Source: Rhizaria sp. SCN 62-66
Lineage: Eukaryota; Rhizaria, unplaced
Assembly: GCA_001724265.1 (NCBI GenBank)
Contig: MEDY01000066.1
Coordinates: 62,001 to 126,000 of the forward strand
Length of the DNA stretch: 64,000 bases
Direction of reading: 5' to 3'
The translations under genes were made by a program, and so were the position numbers. The notes beneath the pieces were generated by a model. It ran no database searches. It worked only from the letters and a program-made list of their open reading frames with translations, and was not told where the DNA came from. This document shows, piece by piece, positions 23,686 through 34,644 of the stretch (position 1 is the stretch's first letter; each line of letters starts with the position of its first letter).

Positions 23686-25228
23686 ATGGACAGTCAGCCT
23701 GCGCTCACTGCGGCGTCCGCTTCTATTTCTTTCTCTGTGGAAACACTTCCCATCACCGCCAGCGCGCCAACGACAGCTGATATCTCGCTGCATGCACCTC
23801 TTGTGGCATCTGACCCCGCGTACGTCTCATGACATGACACCCGCGCAAATGCCTCCAAACAAACTTGAACTTCAATCTCGCCGCTGCTTCGCATACTGTC
23901 ACGTGCCTTGCCGCCCCAACTGCATACCTCACCCCCACTCTCCCCCCTCTGCATGCCACTCTGTCCGCAGCCCTCCCCTGCCGCCCACATCCAACACCCT
24001 TGCGTTGAGCCCCGCGTCGGCCCCCGTGTGCGACGACAACGATCCGGACGACGGCGCCGACCACGCAGGCGCAGACCCACCGCGACCTCGCTGGGCCCCC
24101 GCGTCGCAGGGCTCCTTCTACCGCCGCGACCTCCCCGCCGACCTCGTTCCCTTCAACTCGCCCCAGGGCCGGCGCTACTTTGCCGAAGCGCTGGCTGCCA
24201 ATACCATGGAGTGCTACTTCCCGCTCGCGGAGCACTTCATCACCCAGGCCGAGCCGTCGTACTGCGCCATCTCGACCCTCGCCATGTGTCTCAACGCGCT
24301 CGGCGTCGACCCTGGCCGCGACTGGAAGCTGCCTTGGCGCTGGTTCTCCGAGGACATGCTCGAGTGCTGCACGCCGATGTCGGTGATCAAGCAAAAGGGG
24401 CTCACGTTTCAGCAGTTCAAGCGCCTCGCGCGCTGCCACGACGTGCTAGAGAGCGACTTCTACGCGCAGGAGTCGGACATCGCGCACTTCCGCTCTCTGA
24501 TCCTGCGCGTCGCGACGGCGCCGAGCGTGGTGAACCCGTCGCTGGCGTCCTCGCCGCACGGCGACCCGGCCCGCGGCGGGCTCCAGGCCGCGCTTGCTGT
24601 GGCTTTCTCGCGCAAGGCGCTGGGGCAGACCGGCGACGGCCACATGTCGCCGGTAGGGGGCTATCACGCGGCCTCGGACTCGGTGCTGGTGTTTGAGGTT
24701 GCGCGGTTTAAGTACCCGCCGTTCTGGGTGAGCGTGCCGCGGCTGTGGGCCGCGATGCTGCCCGTGGACAGCATGACGGGCAAGTCGCGCGGCTACTGTC
24801 TGCTGTCGCCGCAGACGGACCTGGCTGCGGCGGCGAGCAATGGCGCGAACAACGGCGACAACAGCGGTGGCAGTCCGAGCACTAACAGGAACGCTAACCC
24901 GGGTGCCGACTCTGACGGCGCGAATGCGAAGTCTAGCAACGATGCGGACGTGAACACGAGCGTTAGCAAAAGCACCAGCGCGAATGACGCAAGCGCTGCT
25001 GTCTTGGGCAGTGTTGCCAATGTCAATGCCAATGCTTGTGCCAGCTGCTGCAGCGGTGCAAATGACAACAGCAAGCCTGACTCGAACACGGCCGCGAACG
25101 CGAATGAAAGCAACACAGAAGCTGTGACCGTGATTGATAAATCCCAACAACAGCAGCAGAGCAATAAGCCTGTGAAAGTTGTCAAGCGTCACTGTGGGAC
25201 GGGGGAATGTGAATGCGCAACACGCTAA
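23686..25228 (+). CDS. Phytochelatin synthase (glutathione gamma-glutamylcysteinyltransferase)
   Basis: This enzyme makes metal-binding phytochelatins from glutathione. Exon 1 is 23686-23819, exon 2 is 23971-25228 (stop TAA); the donor is GTACGT and the acceptor CGCAG; 463 residues. The longer single-exon reading that starts at 23573 crosses the intron and is less likely. The papain-like catalytic domain is clear: Cys143 in QAEPSYCAISTLAMCLNAL, His269 in GDGHMSPVGGYH, and KQKGLTFQQFKRLARCHD between them. The third triad position, 18 residues after the His as in plant enzymes, is Glu287 (VLVFEVARFKYPPFW) instead of Asp. The C-terminus is Ser/Asn/Ala-rich with a few Cys (CASCC, CGTGECEC), the usual loose metal-sensing tail. 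Family is secure; activity with Glu is not known. Confidence 0.9.
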
Positions 25229-25824
25229 AAGGTGGTTGATCTGTTTTGAACTGGCAAGCACTTGTAGCGTGCGCACTTGAAGTGAACGAACTAACATCGC
25301 ACATCGTCATCTTTCTATACGCGTTATCCGGAATAATAATTGCACGTCACGCAATAGTAGCGCATTTAGTTACTTATACTGAAGAATACACACGTTTCTC
25401 GTTTATCTCTATTGTGTACTTGCATGAAGTGAGTTGTGACCACAAACGTGGCAGTTGCAGTGGTTGTCGCAGCCAACGCTCTGCCAAGTCAAGAACTTCG
25501 TTGTCTAGAGAGTCGGAACATTCGTAAAATGTTAATGCGTGTCTTGAACGGATATTTCACTTGTGTCATGTGTTTTACTTTGTAATTGTGTGAGCAAGAC
25601 ACGTGATCTTGATTGCATGTTGGTTGCAAAAAGTCGCATCACTGCAATCACTTTGAGCCGTGCAGAATCCTCGCTTTGTTCGCCGCTACTACGCTACAAC
25701 AACGACAAATCCTAGAACCAGTCACCATCATGGCTACTATATGATATAACACACGCATAACTTTGCTTACAGTTTCTTAATTATCTTTCTTACACGACTA
25801 TTTCTGAGTTTAGTCTTGCTTAGC
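25229..25824. other. intergenic
   Basis: About 600 bp between two plus-strand genes. It is AT-rich with no conserved coding signal. The short ORFs present have no family resemblance. Confidence 0.4.
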
Positions 25825-26491
25825 ATGGGCAACAAGCCGACGAAGGCCGAGAAGCAAGCCGCTAATGAGGCGTATGAGCGCGACATTGTTGCTAAGCAGG
25901 CGCGGCGTGAGCGTGAGGAGGAGGAGCGCCTTGCTGCTCTTGAGCGTAAGCGGTACGTCGAACTTATATGACCTTGCAACACCCTTTATCTTACTCACCC
26001 AGCAGTTCTTGCTTGCTGTTTAACTATCAAATTAAGGTTAATGTGCGCAGGATATGTACAAATTGCGTTAGAACCTTGTCACAACTTAAGCGTCAATCTG
26101 CACTATATGATACATGTGCTTTTGTTTGGAAATACTCTCATCTAAGTCACTGTAACCCCCTTTTTGTGTCATCTGCTTCAGTGTCGAGCGTGGCCACGAG
26201 CGCGACGAGCACACCCGCGACCTTTTGGCCGGTGGTGAGGCCGCAGCAGCCGCGATGCAGGCCCAAAAGGACAAGCAGTGGCTCGAGAACAAGGCCGCCG
26301 AGCGCCGCGAGCGCGAGGCGGCGATCGCCAAGAACAAGAAGGGCCCTACTGCGGCCGACTCTGACAATCACTACAACACGGAGCCCGACAAGGACGACAG
26401 CGCCAAGACCGGGATCGACCTCGCGGACAGCGACGGCGAGGGCAAGGAGAAGGCCACTGCGGCCGAGGACGTGGCCGACGAGCTCCGGTGA
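25825..26491 (+). CDS. Small charged coiled-coil protein, possibly N-myristoylated
   Basis: Exon 1 is 25825-25952 and exon 2 is 26182-26491; the donor is GTACGT, the acceptor TTCAG; 145 residues ending at TGA. It begins MGNKPTKAEKQ, which fits the loose N-myristoylation rule (Gly2, Thr6), although Pro5 weakens this. The rest is a Lys/Glu/Arg-rich helix (ARREREEEERLAALERKR, WLENKAAERREREAAI) with an acidic tail (GIDLADSDGEGKEK). The 3' end is ambiguous: the stop TGA lies within CGGTGAGT, a perfect donor, so a further exon could follow. Family not recognised. Myristoyl-coiled-coil architecture would suggest a membrane or cortex scaffold, but this is only inference. Confidence 0.7.
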
Positions 26492-27514
26492 GTGCTCGAT
26501 CACACTCTGCGTCGGATACATCCCCATCTTTAGAGTTACGCTCCATGGCCTGGAGCTTGGTTGAATACACACCATATACTAGTACCTTTCTGGACGCTAT
26601 TTTACACGACATCCGTCAACGCGCCCTCCCCGGTGTTTGGAAACAGTATAAAATGTCGTCAATCATCAGATAATAGAGGAAATGTAATTACTAATTGAAA
26701 AGGTTCAGAGAGCAATTGCTTTTGATTACAGCCCATTTAATGTGATGTAAAGTTAATACTTCAAATTTTACTGGTTTCACCACTTGATGGATCTATGCTC
26801 GGGTGCAAACCTGTTCAGAATCTCAAAGGTTTCGGGTTCGATTTCGGACGCATACTTATTCTTTTTTTTGCTCGCTTGCACTTTTCCGAGACATAATTTC
26901 CACTGACATGCGTCGTATTATTCTTTTTTTGCGCATAAGCTTTCGTTAAGACGTTGATCTACGCGCCCAAAGTGTTCGCTCACGGTCACGTTGGGTCACT
27001 GCTCTTGCAGTCTGCGACGAATCTTTGCATCGACGGGACAGGTCGGTGACTTATTATTGACTTTTGCGCGTGCCCCGTCGGTTGTTTTCGAGTGCTGACT
27101 GAATATAATTGCACAAGGCACTATGATTTTAATTAATCCATTTTGCTGTGCTCTACAACGTGCTACTTTGTGACTTATGGGTCAGGGCAATGTCAGCGCC
27201 AAGCACGTCATTATCCCAACATCGGCAGTCTGCGGCCTGGCTGTGTCTCGCCCCCACGCGCTTCTCAGCCGGCTCTTACGCGCGCATCCTGCACATCTTT
27301 CTTTTATCCTTTGCTTTTCCGTCCCCGCGCCGGTCGTTGAGTTGATTTTGTGATGCGTATTGTGTCTTTTTAGCCCTGTCAGTTTCTCCCTCAGTACCAT
27401 CCTCGGGCCTGCCACCTTCGCACAATCGCTCTCCTTCCTGCTCTTGCCCCTCACTCCCTCTGCTTCTTTTCCTCCTACCACAATTTCCTCCTCTTCTATT
27501 GCCCCATAGGTCGC
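26492..27514. other. intergenic
   Basis: About 1 kb between two plus-strand genes. The stretch 26870-26950 has T runs. The last 200 bases are pyrimidine-rich and probably form the promoter or leader of the STPGR gene. A GGTTCGATTTC word at 26835-26845 resembles a tRNA B box, but no tRNA folds around it. A missing 3' exon of the preceding gene could lie here, but I cannot find one. Confidence 0.35.
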
Positions 27515-28263
27515 ATGCCCAAGCCCGGTACGTTTTTCCTCCCTTCCTTCACCGCCCTTGTTGCCCAATCCTTTCCCGCCCATCCCTCATCGTCAGTCTT
27601 CCCCAGTACAGCACCTTTTGTTCTCACTCAATCCCACCATGCCCTTCTCCCTCAACACCTATCCTCCCGCCAGGCCCCGGCGCGTACGACATTCCCTCGA
27701 CGATCGGCACCGGCCCGTCCAAGACGATCGGCCAGCGCCTGGACCGCCGCGCCCCCGGCGAGACGGTCCCGCCCCCCGGCGCGTACTCGGTCACGGCCCA
27801 CACCATCGGCACCTCGCGCCGCCACCAGTACACCATCGGCGGCCGCACGAAGATGTTCACGCCCGGCGCCGACTCCCCCGGCCCCGGCGCGTACGACCCC
27901 CGTCTGTCGCAGAAGCCCGGCGTGACGATGTCCGGCCGCCCCAAGGAGCTCACCGGCACGCTCTCTTTCCCGTCGCCCGCGCAGTACACCGTCACGGGCG
28001 AGATCCTGTCCACGCGCGCGCCCGCGTACTCGCTCACGGGCCGCCCCACGGACCCGCCCAGCAAGCTCAACACGCCCGGCCCCGGCGCGTACGACGTGCT
28101 CAAGCGCCCGCGCACGGACCGCGTCGTGTCGCTCAAGTCGCGCCACTCGAGCAAGCCCGAGACCAACACCCCGGGCCCCGGTGCGTACAACCTCACGTCG
28201 GGACCCGCGGGGCCGAAGTTCACCATGGGCGGCCGCACTCCGCTGCCCCGCGGTGACGACTAA
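27515..28263 (+). CDS. STPGR (SHIPPO) repeat protein
   Basis: Exon 1 is only 13 nt (27515-27527, ATGCCCAAGCCCG) and exon 2 is 27674-28263 (stop TAA); the donor is GTACGT, the acceptor CCAG, and the joined frame is intact: 200 residues. The protein is built of Pro-Gly-Pro-Gly-Ala-Tyr repeats: PGPGAYDIPSTIG, PPGAYSVTAHTIG, SPGPGAYDPRLSQK, SPAQYTVTG, TPGPGAYDVLKRP and TPGPGAYNLTSGPAG. Between them are G-R-P/T turns such as TIGGRTKMF and TMSGRPKEL. This is the SHIPPO1/ODF3 and STPG family, mostly axonemal or microtubule-associated. The repeat identity is seen; the flagellar location is inferred from the family. The tiny first exon is supported by phase and by the canonical donor. Confidence 0.88.
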
Positions 28264-29024
28264 GGGCTCCAGAGAGATCTCTCTGAGAGAGGTCTTCGCT
28301 GAACGCCAACTAAAGCGAAATGAACAATAACAAGCGCGGGAGAGAGGGATGGATGATAGAGGGACCTTGAGTCCGCCAAGCAAACAGAGCTTAGGGTGCC
28401 ATTGCGCATTGTTGTCGTCTCCCCCACTGACTGACTTGACTTTGGTCGTCAGCAGACGCAGAAAATGGGGAAGTAACAATGCCTCCACTTGAGGGACTCT
28501 TTGACTGTGGACGAGAGGAGAGTAGACCGCGAATAACAAACAAAAATGACACAATTGCCCTGAAGAGACATAGGCAATATGTTTCTCATCACTACGAGTA
28601 CATAGACGGAAAGTGCCGTACGCACACAGGTTGCGTATTTCCAAATAAATTCACAATTTTTGACTTCGCTGACGCCACTTCGCAACTTGAACATCTTACG
28701 CATTTGCGCGAGTATATGCACTTCATGCTTACTTATCGCATTAACAACTTGATATGTCATTTATCATGACTAATAATACGTTATATTGCAGAGATATCGA
28801 TATTTACTGGGATTACGTTCGTCAAGTGCTGCTTCAAAATCAGCGTAGCGGACGTGGCAAAGCGTTGCGATGACTAGCTTCGAGACGATCTCAAAATCGG
28901 CCTGACTTGCAGCAAGTGCAGCGTTGTGTAGCTTCCGTCTATGCATTTATCCTTTTCGATTATGATATTCAAGCTTATATTATATCTACTCCCTTCATTA
29001 TTTTTTTCTCTTGAGTTTAGGTAG
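28264..29024. other. intergenic
   Basis: About 760 bp between two plus-strand genes. A small inverted repeat (AGAGAGATCTCTCT) lies at about 28273-28286, just after the STPGR stop. A 96-codon ORF (28479-28769) and an overlapping 103-codon ORF on the other strand have AT-rich, intergenic-like composition and no family match, so I do not call them. Confidence 0.4.
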
Positions 29025-32000
29025 ATGTCGGGACAGGAGATCGTGTCGATCCACCTTGGTCCGTACGCCAATTATGTCGCGGCCCACACCTGGAACCTCG
29101 ACTACACCCGCACTTTCGGCTCTCCCCTTGCGCCGTCCTCTTCCACGCAGAGCAGCTCAGACTTCTCGTCTCTTGCCAGCGACGGCAGCGCCGCGCCGCC
29201 CCCGCACGTGCTGTTCCGTCGCCTCAAGTCTGGCGCTGGCTCCAAATCTAGCTCCGGCTCTGGCTCTTCCTCTTCTTCCTCCGCAGACTGCTACATCCCT
29301 CGCGCCGTCTTTTGCGACCACGTTGGCTCAGTCCCCACGGCTCCGCTCTCTGTACTGGTTGCCCACGAGCAGGCCAAGGCCGTGAAGGCCGCCGCCGCCG
29401 CTACCTCGAGCGACTATGACGACCCTTTGGCCTTCTCCTGGTCCTCCTCCTCTTCCTCTGCTGCCAACGCCTACGCGTCCCCGTTCTCGCACCACGCAAC
29501 CTCTTCCGCCTCCGCCGGCGCCAGTGCCGCCGCGTCGCAGCAGCAGCACCAGGCGTCCAGTGCCGCGGCCGTGGCTAGCTGGCATGACGTGTTGCTGCCG
29601 TCCTTGCGCCCGCGCGCGCGCTCCCTGTGTCTCGCGCCCCCAGCCCACCAGCTGCCCTCCGCCTGCGAGCACTACACGCAGGGCGCGTCGCTGGCCGCCG
29701 CTACCGTGGCCTCCGCGGGCGGCGCACAGGAGAGCTACTTAGAGAGCGTGCTGGAGGCGTTCCGCTGGCACGCAGAGGACTGCGACTTTTTACAGGGTGT
29801 AAGGCTCTTCTGCGACGCTGACTCGGCTTGGGCGGGGCTCGCGGTCGCCATGATTGAGGCCGTCCGCGACACCTACCCGTCTACGCCCATCATCGTGCTC
29901 GCCGCGTGCCCGCCCGTCGGCCTGTTCGAGCCCTCGCCGCGGTGGATCGCGCCCGCGCTCTGGGCCCTGCGCGAGACTGACCCCGCGGCCGCAGCGCTCT
30001 TCCTCGCGCCGCCCAACAGCAACAGCGACGGCGACGGCAGCGGTGGCGGCAGCGGCAGTCGGCGCGCGGGCGCAGGCGCGGGCTCGGGCAACAGCTTGCG
30101 TGCACGACTTCTCCAGCAACAGCAGCGCGGCGGCCAAACTTTCGGCATCGGTGGCGGCCAAACTTACGAGCGCGAAGATGGGTACTCGTACGCCGAGGCG
30201 GCCGCGAGCTTCACGCCCTCGGCCATCGCGACGATCACCGCGCGCCGTGTGTCGTCGCTGGCGCTGCTGCTGGCGCTGGGCGCCAACAGCGAAAGCGCCG
30301 GCCGCGTCCTCGTGATCCCGCTCAGCGCGCCCTTAGACGCGGGCATCGTCGCGCAGTACGCCGCGCTGCACGCGCCGTCGCTCGCGCCAACTTACATCTC
30401 CCCCTCAGACGGCGGCAGCAGCAACGCGAGCAACGTCAACGCCCGTGTCACCGCCGCCGTGTCATCCTCCTCTGCTTCAGCAGCAGCTGTGTCAGCGGAC
30501 CCAGCGACCGTGAGCGCGGTCTCCGCGACTGCCGACTCAGCCACGGGCCGCGCTCTGACGGCGCTTTCCCACAGTCACCCCTCAACGTCCTACTCGCTGC
30601 TCTCGACCGCCGTGCTCGCTCTCGCGGTGCACTCGTTCCTCGCACCCACTTACATCCCCGGCGGCGGCCTAACTTTCCTCTCGCTCACGAACACACTGAC
30701 GGCGCGGCCCGCGCTCACAGTCGCCGGCCTCGCGCTCGCCGTGCTGCCCGCAGGCCCGCGCGCACTCGCGCACAGCGTCTTCCCCCCGTCTTCAAGCTCC
30801 AGCTCTAGTTCCGGCGCAGGCTCTCAGTCGCAGCGGCCGAAGCAGAGCTCGTCTCAGACCCACTCGTCACTCTCGCACACCGCTGCGAGCGCGGGCGCGG
30901 GCGCGATGTCGACGGCTGCGCTTGTGACCGCCTCTGCCCCCGGTTCCGCCGCGGCGGCCAGTTATCGCCTCGTCCACACGGCAGGCCTGCGGCTCTTCAC
31001 GCCGTTGCTGCCGGCCACCGCGGCCGAGACGCGGGCCTCCGCCGCCGCCTCCGCCGCGGCCGCGCAGGTCGCCGAGAGCCTCGAGGAGCGCGCGCGCGTT
31101 GCCAGCGCCAGGCTCGCCGCCAGCGCAGTCTACAACAACCTGCTTTCGCGCCGCGGCGCCGCCAGCAGCGGCCGCCAGAGCGCGAGCGACGGCGTCGCTG
31201 CTCTGTTGCCGGGCCCTGGCGCGCACGCACAGACTGAGATGCGGCGAATGGGCGTTGAGACCGTGTACCCGCTGTCGAAGCTTAGCGGCGTCTCCGTTCT
31301 GGCCGGCGTCGAGGACCTCGCGCGTGCCGCTGTGCTCTCGGGCTCGGGCGCTGCGGCCGCGGGCGCGGCGGCGACGGCCGCAGCGGGCTTCGGTGGGGGC
31401 GGCCACGACGGCCGCGGCCGCGGGCGTGCGCGAGGCAGCAACGCGAATAACAACCACGATGACGATGATGACGACGATGATGACAGTAGCAGCTCAGCTG
31501 GTAAATGGGCTTTTGAGTCCATCGACAGCTACAAAGCCCGGACCAGCGTCATCGCGAGCGCCAATAGTCACAGCGCTAGTAATAGCAGCAGCAGCAGCAG
31601 CAACAGCAGCTCTATCGTTGTCGACACCACTGCCGGCGCCGGCAACAGCGACGCCAGCGCACACCCGGAGCTTTTGGCTGCGATCGAGGAAGAAGAGAAC
31701 TCGCTCCGCCGCCAGTACCTCACCTTTATGTCTACGGCCGGCGCCGGCTCGCTGCCGCGCAACTCCGCGGCGACGTTCCTGCCTTCTGCGCCGCTGCCGC
31801 CCGGGTTCCCGCTGCCGCTGCCGCAGTACAGGCGCGACGCGCTGGCGCCCGCCACCACCGGAGACAAGGCCGCCGTCTCGGCCTCGGCCGCAGGCGGTTC
31901 GCGCTCCGGAGTTGAGGCCGGCCGCGGGTTTGCTGACGGCGACGTTTTCACCTCCTACTCACAGTTGAAGTTGTCGCAGTCGCAATCCCAGGCTGGTGGT

Positions 32001-32411
32001 GGTGCTGCGTGGTGGAAGAATGGGGTTGACGCGTTTTACGGTAACGGAACGCGGTTTTCGTGTTTTACGCCCACAGGCAGTGCTGTTGCAATTGCGCCCA
32101 CGCTTGTAGATGCGTTTGTCGCAACTGATTTTGCTTGGGGTTTCACCGCAGGAGCTGAGAGGCTCAAGAGCGCGTTCAAGGTACGTTATTGCACCGCCTG
32201 CACTCCTCTCTCAATGACTCGATTTAACTGACTATATCACACTTGCACGGGTTGAATCTTACTTTATATGATATTTTCTCCTGTTCTTTTTCAACATCTG
32301 CAGATTTCGGCGATCAAGACTGCTGCTTCCAAGGAAGGCTTTGAGGCAGATGACCTTGAAGAGGCGTTAACCCGTCTTCACACCATGGCCGACGAGTACT
32401 TAGCAGAGTAA
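29025..32411 (+). CDS. MSTO1: Misato/DML1-like tubulin-related protein
   Basis: Misato proteins are divergent tubulin relatives needed for mitochondrial distribution and chromosome segregation. Exon 1 is 29025-32180 and exon 2 is 32304-32411 (stop TAA); the donor is GTACGT, the acceptor CTGCAG, phase 0; 1087 residues against about 500-600 in animals and fungi. The start MSGQEIVSIHLGPYANYVAA and the following HTWNLDY match the family N-terminus. The second conserved block (about 225-305) has LESVLEAFRWHAEDCDFLQG, VRLFCDADSAWAGLAVAMIE and TPIIVLAA. Ala/Ser-rich insertions fill much of the rest. The last exon is a short acidic helix (FEADDLEEALTRLHTMADEY). A candidate AATAAA lies at 32481-32486. 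Identification rests on the N-terminal and middle blocks and is fairly secure. Confidence 0.85.
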
Positions 32412-33042
32412 TTATATCGCACATAACAATCTTTTTTGCTTTTATTCTAATGAACCTACATAGAAAACGCATTTTTACATAATAAACACTTTGTTTTATA
32501 AAAAAATTAATCGAGATTGAACATGTAAAGTAAAGTATTAGACACATCAAGTCATTTCCACCACAAACGCTTTTTTGCGGTAGTTGGTAGTTCCGAAAAA
32601 AAGAAGCGTATTTTTGGTCCCATCCCCCGGGTGATTAATATTCCCCGCCTCTAGTATGGCAGGTCGCCCTTCGGTCAAGACGGTCGAGGTCGTGAGTTGC
32701 TTGTTTTGTCCGAACTCAGCTTTTAAGTTAAGGTATGTCTCTGTTTCATGCATTACGCGTTATTTCAGCACTGTATCTGTATTGTGTCAATTCCGCGTTT
32801 TCTCCTGCTCGCTTTTGTGCCCCCAAAGGCGTGTTTTCCGGGTTCGCTTGGATCTGCTCCCCTTGTCTGATGCGTGCCCCGCTTTTCCAACATTACTCCC
32901 TCTTGTTGCCCCTAATTACGTCTCTCACCTTTTTCTTTCGCTCACATGCCTCTTTTTTCCCTTTCTCTTCTCTTTTTCTCTTCTTCTGCCTCTGTCTTCC
33001 CCGTCAATTCTCTCCGTCTGCCCTGTTAGTTTCTCAAGCATC
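32412..33042. other. Misato 3' UTR and EF-1alpha promoter with a probable leader intron
   Basis: An AATAAA at 32481-32486 may end the Misato transcript. Upstream of EF-1alpha, a GTGAGT at 32692-32697 and a TGTTAG acceptor ending at 33029 would bound a pyrimidine-rich 5' UTR intron of about 340 bp. An ATG at 32656 ([12 protein letters not shown] before the donor) would lie in the leader and be out of frame with EF-1alpha after splicing. This is inference from motifs only. Confidence 0.45.
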
Positions 33043-34644
33043 ATGTCTGCCAAGGACAAGATTCACGTCAACCTGGTCGTCGTCGGCCACGTCGATGCCG
33101 GTAAGTCGACCACCACCGGCCACATCATTTACAAGTGCGGTGGTATCTCCAAGCGCCAGATCGAGAAGTTCGAGAAGGAGTCCGCTGAGATGGGCAAGGG
33201 TGCCTTCAAGTACGCCTGGGTCCTCGACAAGCTCAAGGCTGAGCGTGAGCGTGGTATCACCATCGACATCGCCCTCTGGAAGTTCCAGACCGACAAGTAC
33301 TACTTCACCATCATTGATGCTCCCGGCCACAAGGACTTCATCAAGAACATGATCACCGGTACCTCCCAGGCCGACGTCGCCATCCTCGTCATTGACGGCT
33401 CCAACTACGAGGCCGGTATCTCTGATGACGGCTCCACCCGTGAGCACGCCCTCCTCACCCACACTCTCGGTATCCGCCAGATCATCGTCCTCGTCAACAA
33501 GGTCGATGCCTTCAACTACCAGATCGAGAAGTTCAACGAGATCAAGGCTGAGATCTCCAACGTCCTCGCCGATGCCGGCTACCAGAACGTCGACAAGATC
33601 CCCTTCCTCCCCGTTTCCGGCTTCAACGGTGACAACATCATCACCATCGAGAACGACCAGGGTGTCAACAACCTCCCCTGGTGGAAGGGTAACACCGTCA
33701 AGCAGCAGCTCGACGAGATTATCCCCCCTGCCCGCCCCTCCGACCTTGCCCTCCGTCTCCCCCTCCAGGACGTCTACAAGATCGGCGGTATCGGCACAGT
33801 CCCCGTCGGCCGTGTTGAGACCGGTATCCTCAAGCCCGGCATGGTCGTCATCTTCGCGCCCACCCAGTACACCACCGATGTCAAGTCCATCGAGATGCAC
33901 CACGAGCAGCTCGAGCAGGCTTGCCCCGGTGACAACGTCGGCTTCAACATCAAGAACCTTTCCGTCAAGGAGATCGCCCGTGGCATGGTTACCTGCGACA
34001 CCAAGAACGACCCCGGAGCTGAGGTTCCCTCGTTCGAGGCCCGCGTCATCATCATGAACCACCCCGGTGAGATCCACGAGGGTTACACCCCCGTCGTTGA
34101 TTGCCACACTTCGCACATTGCCTGCAAGTTCCGCCTCATCCGCGCCGTCATCGACAACAAGGCCTCCACCGCCAAGTCCGTCGTCGACGAGTGGAACACC
34201 TCCAAGGGTCTCTTCGGTGTCAACGGCGATGCCCTCATCGTCGAGATGGAGCCCTCCAAGCCCCTCTGCGTTGAGGCTTTCACCCAGTACGCCCCCCTCG
34301 GCCGCTTCGCTGTCCGTGACATGCGCAAGACCGTCGCCGTCGGCTTCATCAACGCTGTTACCCGCCGCGTTGTTGAGGGTAAGACCAAGAAGGAGGTCCG
34401 CGTCCCCGCCCCCGACACTGCCGCCATCGAGGAGCAGCGCAAGAAGTACGCCACCGAGGCTAACGCCTTCGCTGAGCAGCTCGCCAAGGCTGAGGCCGAG
34501 GCTGAGGGCAAGAAGGACAAGAAGGACAAGAAGGACAAGAAGGACAAGGACGACAAGAAGGACAAGAAGGACAAGGACGACAAGAAGGACAAGAAGGACA
34601 AGGACGACAAGAAGGACAAGAAGGAGAAGAAGGACAAGAAGTAA
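33043..34644 (+). CDS. EEF1A: Translation elongation factor EF-1alpha with Lys/Asp-repeat tail
   Basis: This GTPase delivers aminoacyl-tRNA to the ribosome. A single exon of 533 residues, stop TAA. The start is the ATG giving [20 protein letters not shown]; longer upstream reading runs through leader DNA. G motifs are intact: [18 protein letters not shown]. The central region reads [19 protein letters not shown] with none of the extra residues that animals and fungi carry there. Domain III reaches [14 protein letters not shown] at about 425-439, where most EF-1alpha end within about 20 residues. Here about 90 more follow: a helix-like stretch ([18 protein letters not shown]) and then 44 residues made only of Lys, Asp and one Glu. 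Codon choice is strongly biased to C-ending codons and lacks the homopolymers of its neighbours, as expected for a highly expressed gene. Confidence 0.97.
   Translation: MSAKDKIHVNLVVVGHVDAGKSTTTGHIIYKCGGISKRQIEKFEKESAEMGKGAFKYAWVLDKLKAERERGITIDIALWKFQTDKYYFTIIDAPGHKDFIKNMITGTSQADVAILVIDGSNYEAGISDDGSTREHALLTHTLGIRQIIVLVNKVDAFNYQIEKFNEIKAEISNVLADAGYQNVDKIPFLPVSGFNGDNIITIENDQGVNNLPWWKGNTVKQQLDEIIPPARPSDLALRLPLQDVYKIGGIGTVPVGRVETGILKPGMVVIFAPTQYTTDVKSIEMHHEQLEQACPGDNVGFNIKNLSVKEIARGMVTCDTKNDPGAEVPSFEARVIIMNHPGEIHEGYTPVVDCHTSHIACKFRLIRAVIDNKASTAKSVVDEWNTSKGLFGVNGDALIVEMEPSKPLCVEAFTQYAPLGRFAVRDMRKTVAVGFINAVTRRVVEGKTKKEVRVPAPDTAAIEEQRKKYATEANAFAEQLAKAEAEAEGKKDKKDKKDKKDKDDKKDKKDKDDKKDKKDKDDKKDKKEKKDKK
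34510..34641 (+). repeat. tandem GACAAGAAG-type repeat coding a Lys/Asp tail
   Basis: 132 bases of AAG and GAC codons in nested periods (KKD triplets and a longer KKDKKDKDD unit repeated three times) form the C-terminus of EF-1alpha. One GAG breaks the pattern near the end. The repeat keeps the reading frame throughout. Confidence 0.9.

Noticed and set aside
23573-23970. Longer N-terminus of phytochelatin synthase by continuous reading from 23573.
   Set aside because: The reading crosses a GTACGT...CGCAG intron and AT-rich DNA; the two-exon model from 23686 has matching phase and better composition.
26835-26845. GGTTCGATTTC resembles a tRNA B box.
   Set aside because: No A box at the right distance and no acceptor stem pairing.
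28479-28769. 96-codon ORF after the STPGR gene.
   Set aside because: AT-rich, intergenic-like codon use, overlapped by a similar ORF on the other strand, no homologue recognised.
32656-33042. N-terminal extension of EF-1alpha from the ATG at 32656.
   Set aside because: The continuous reading is pyrimidine-rich leader or intron, and the conserved EF-1alpha start is at 33043.
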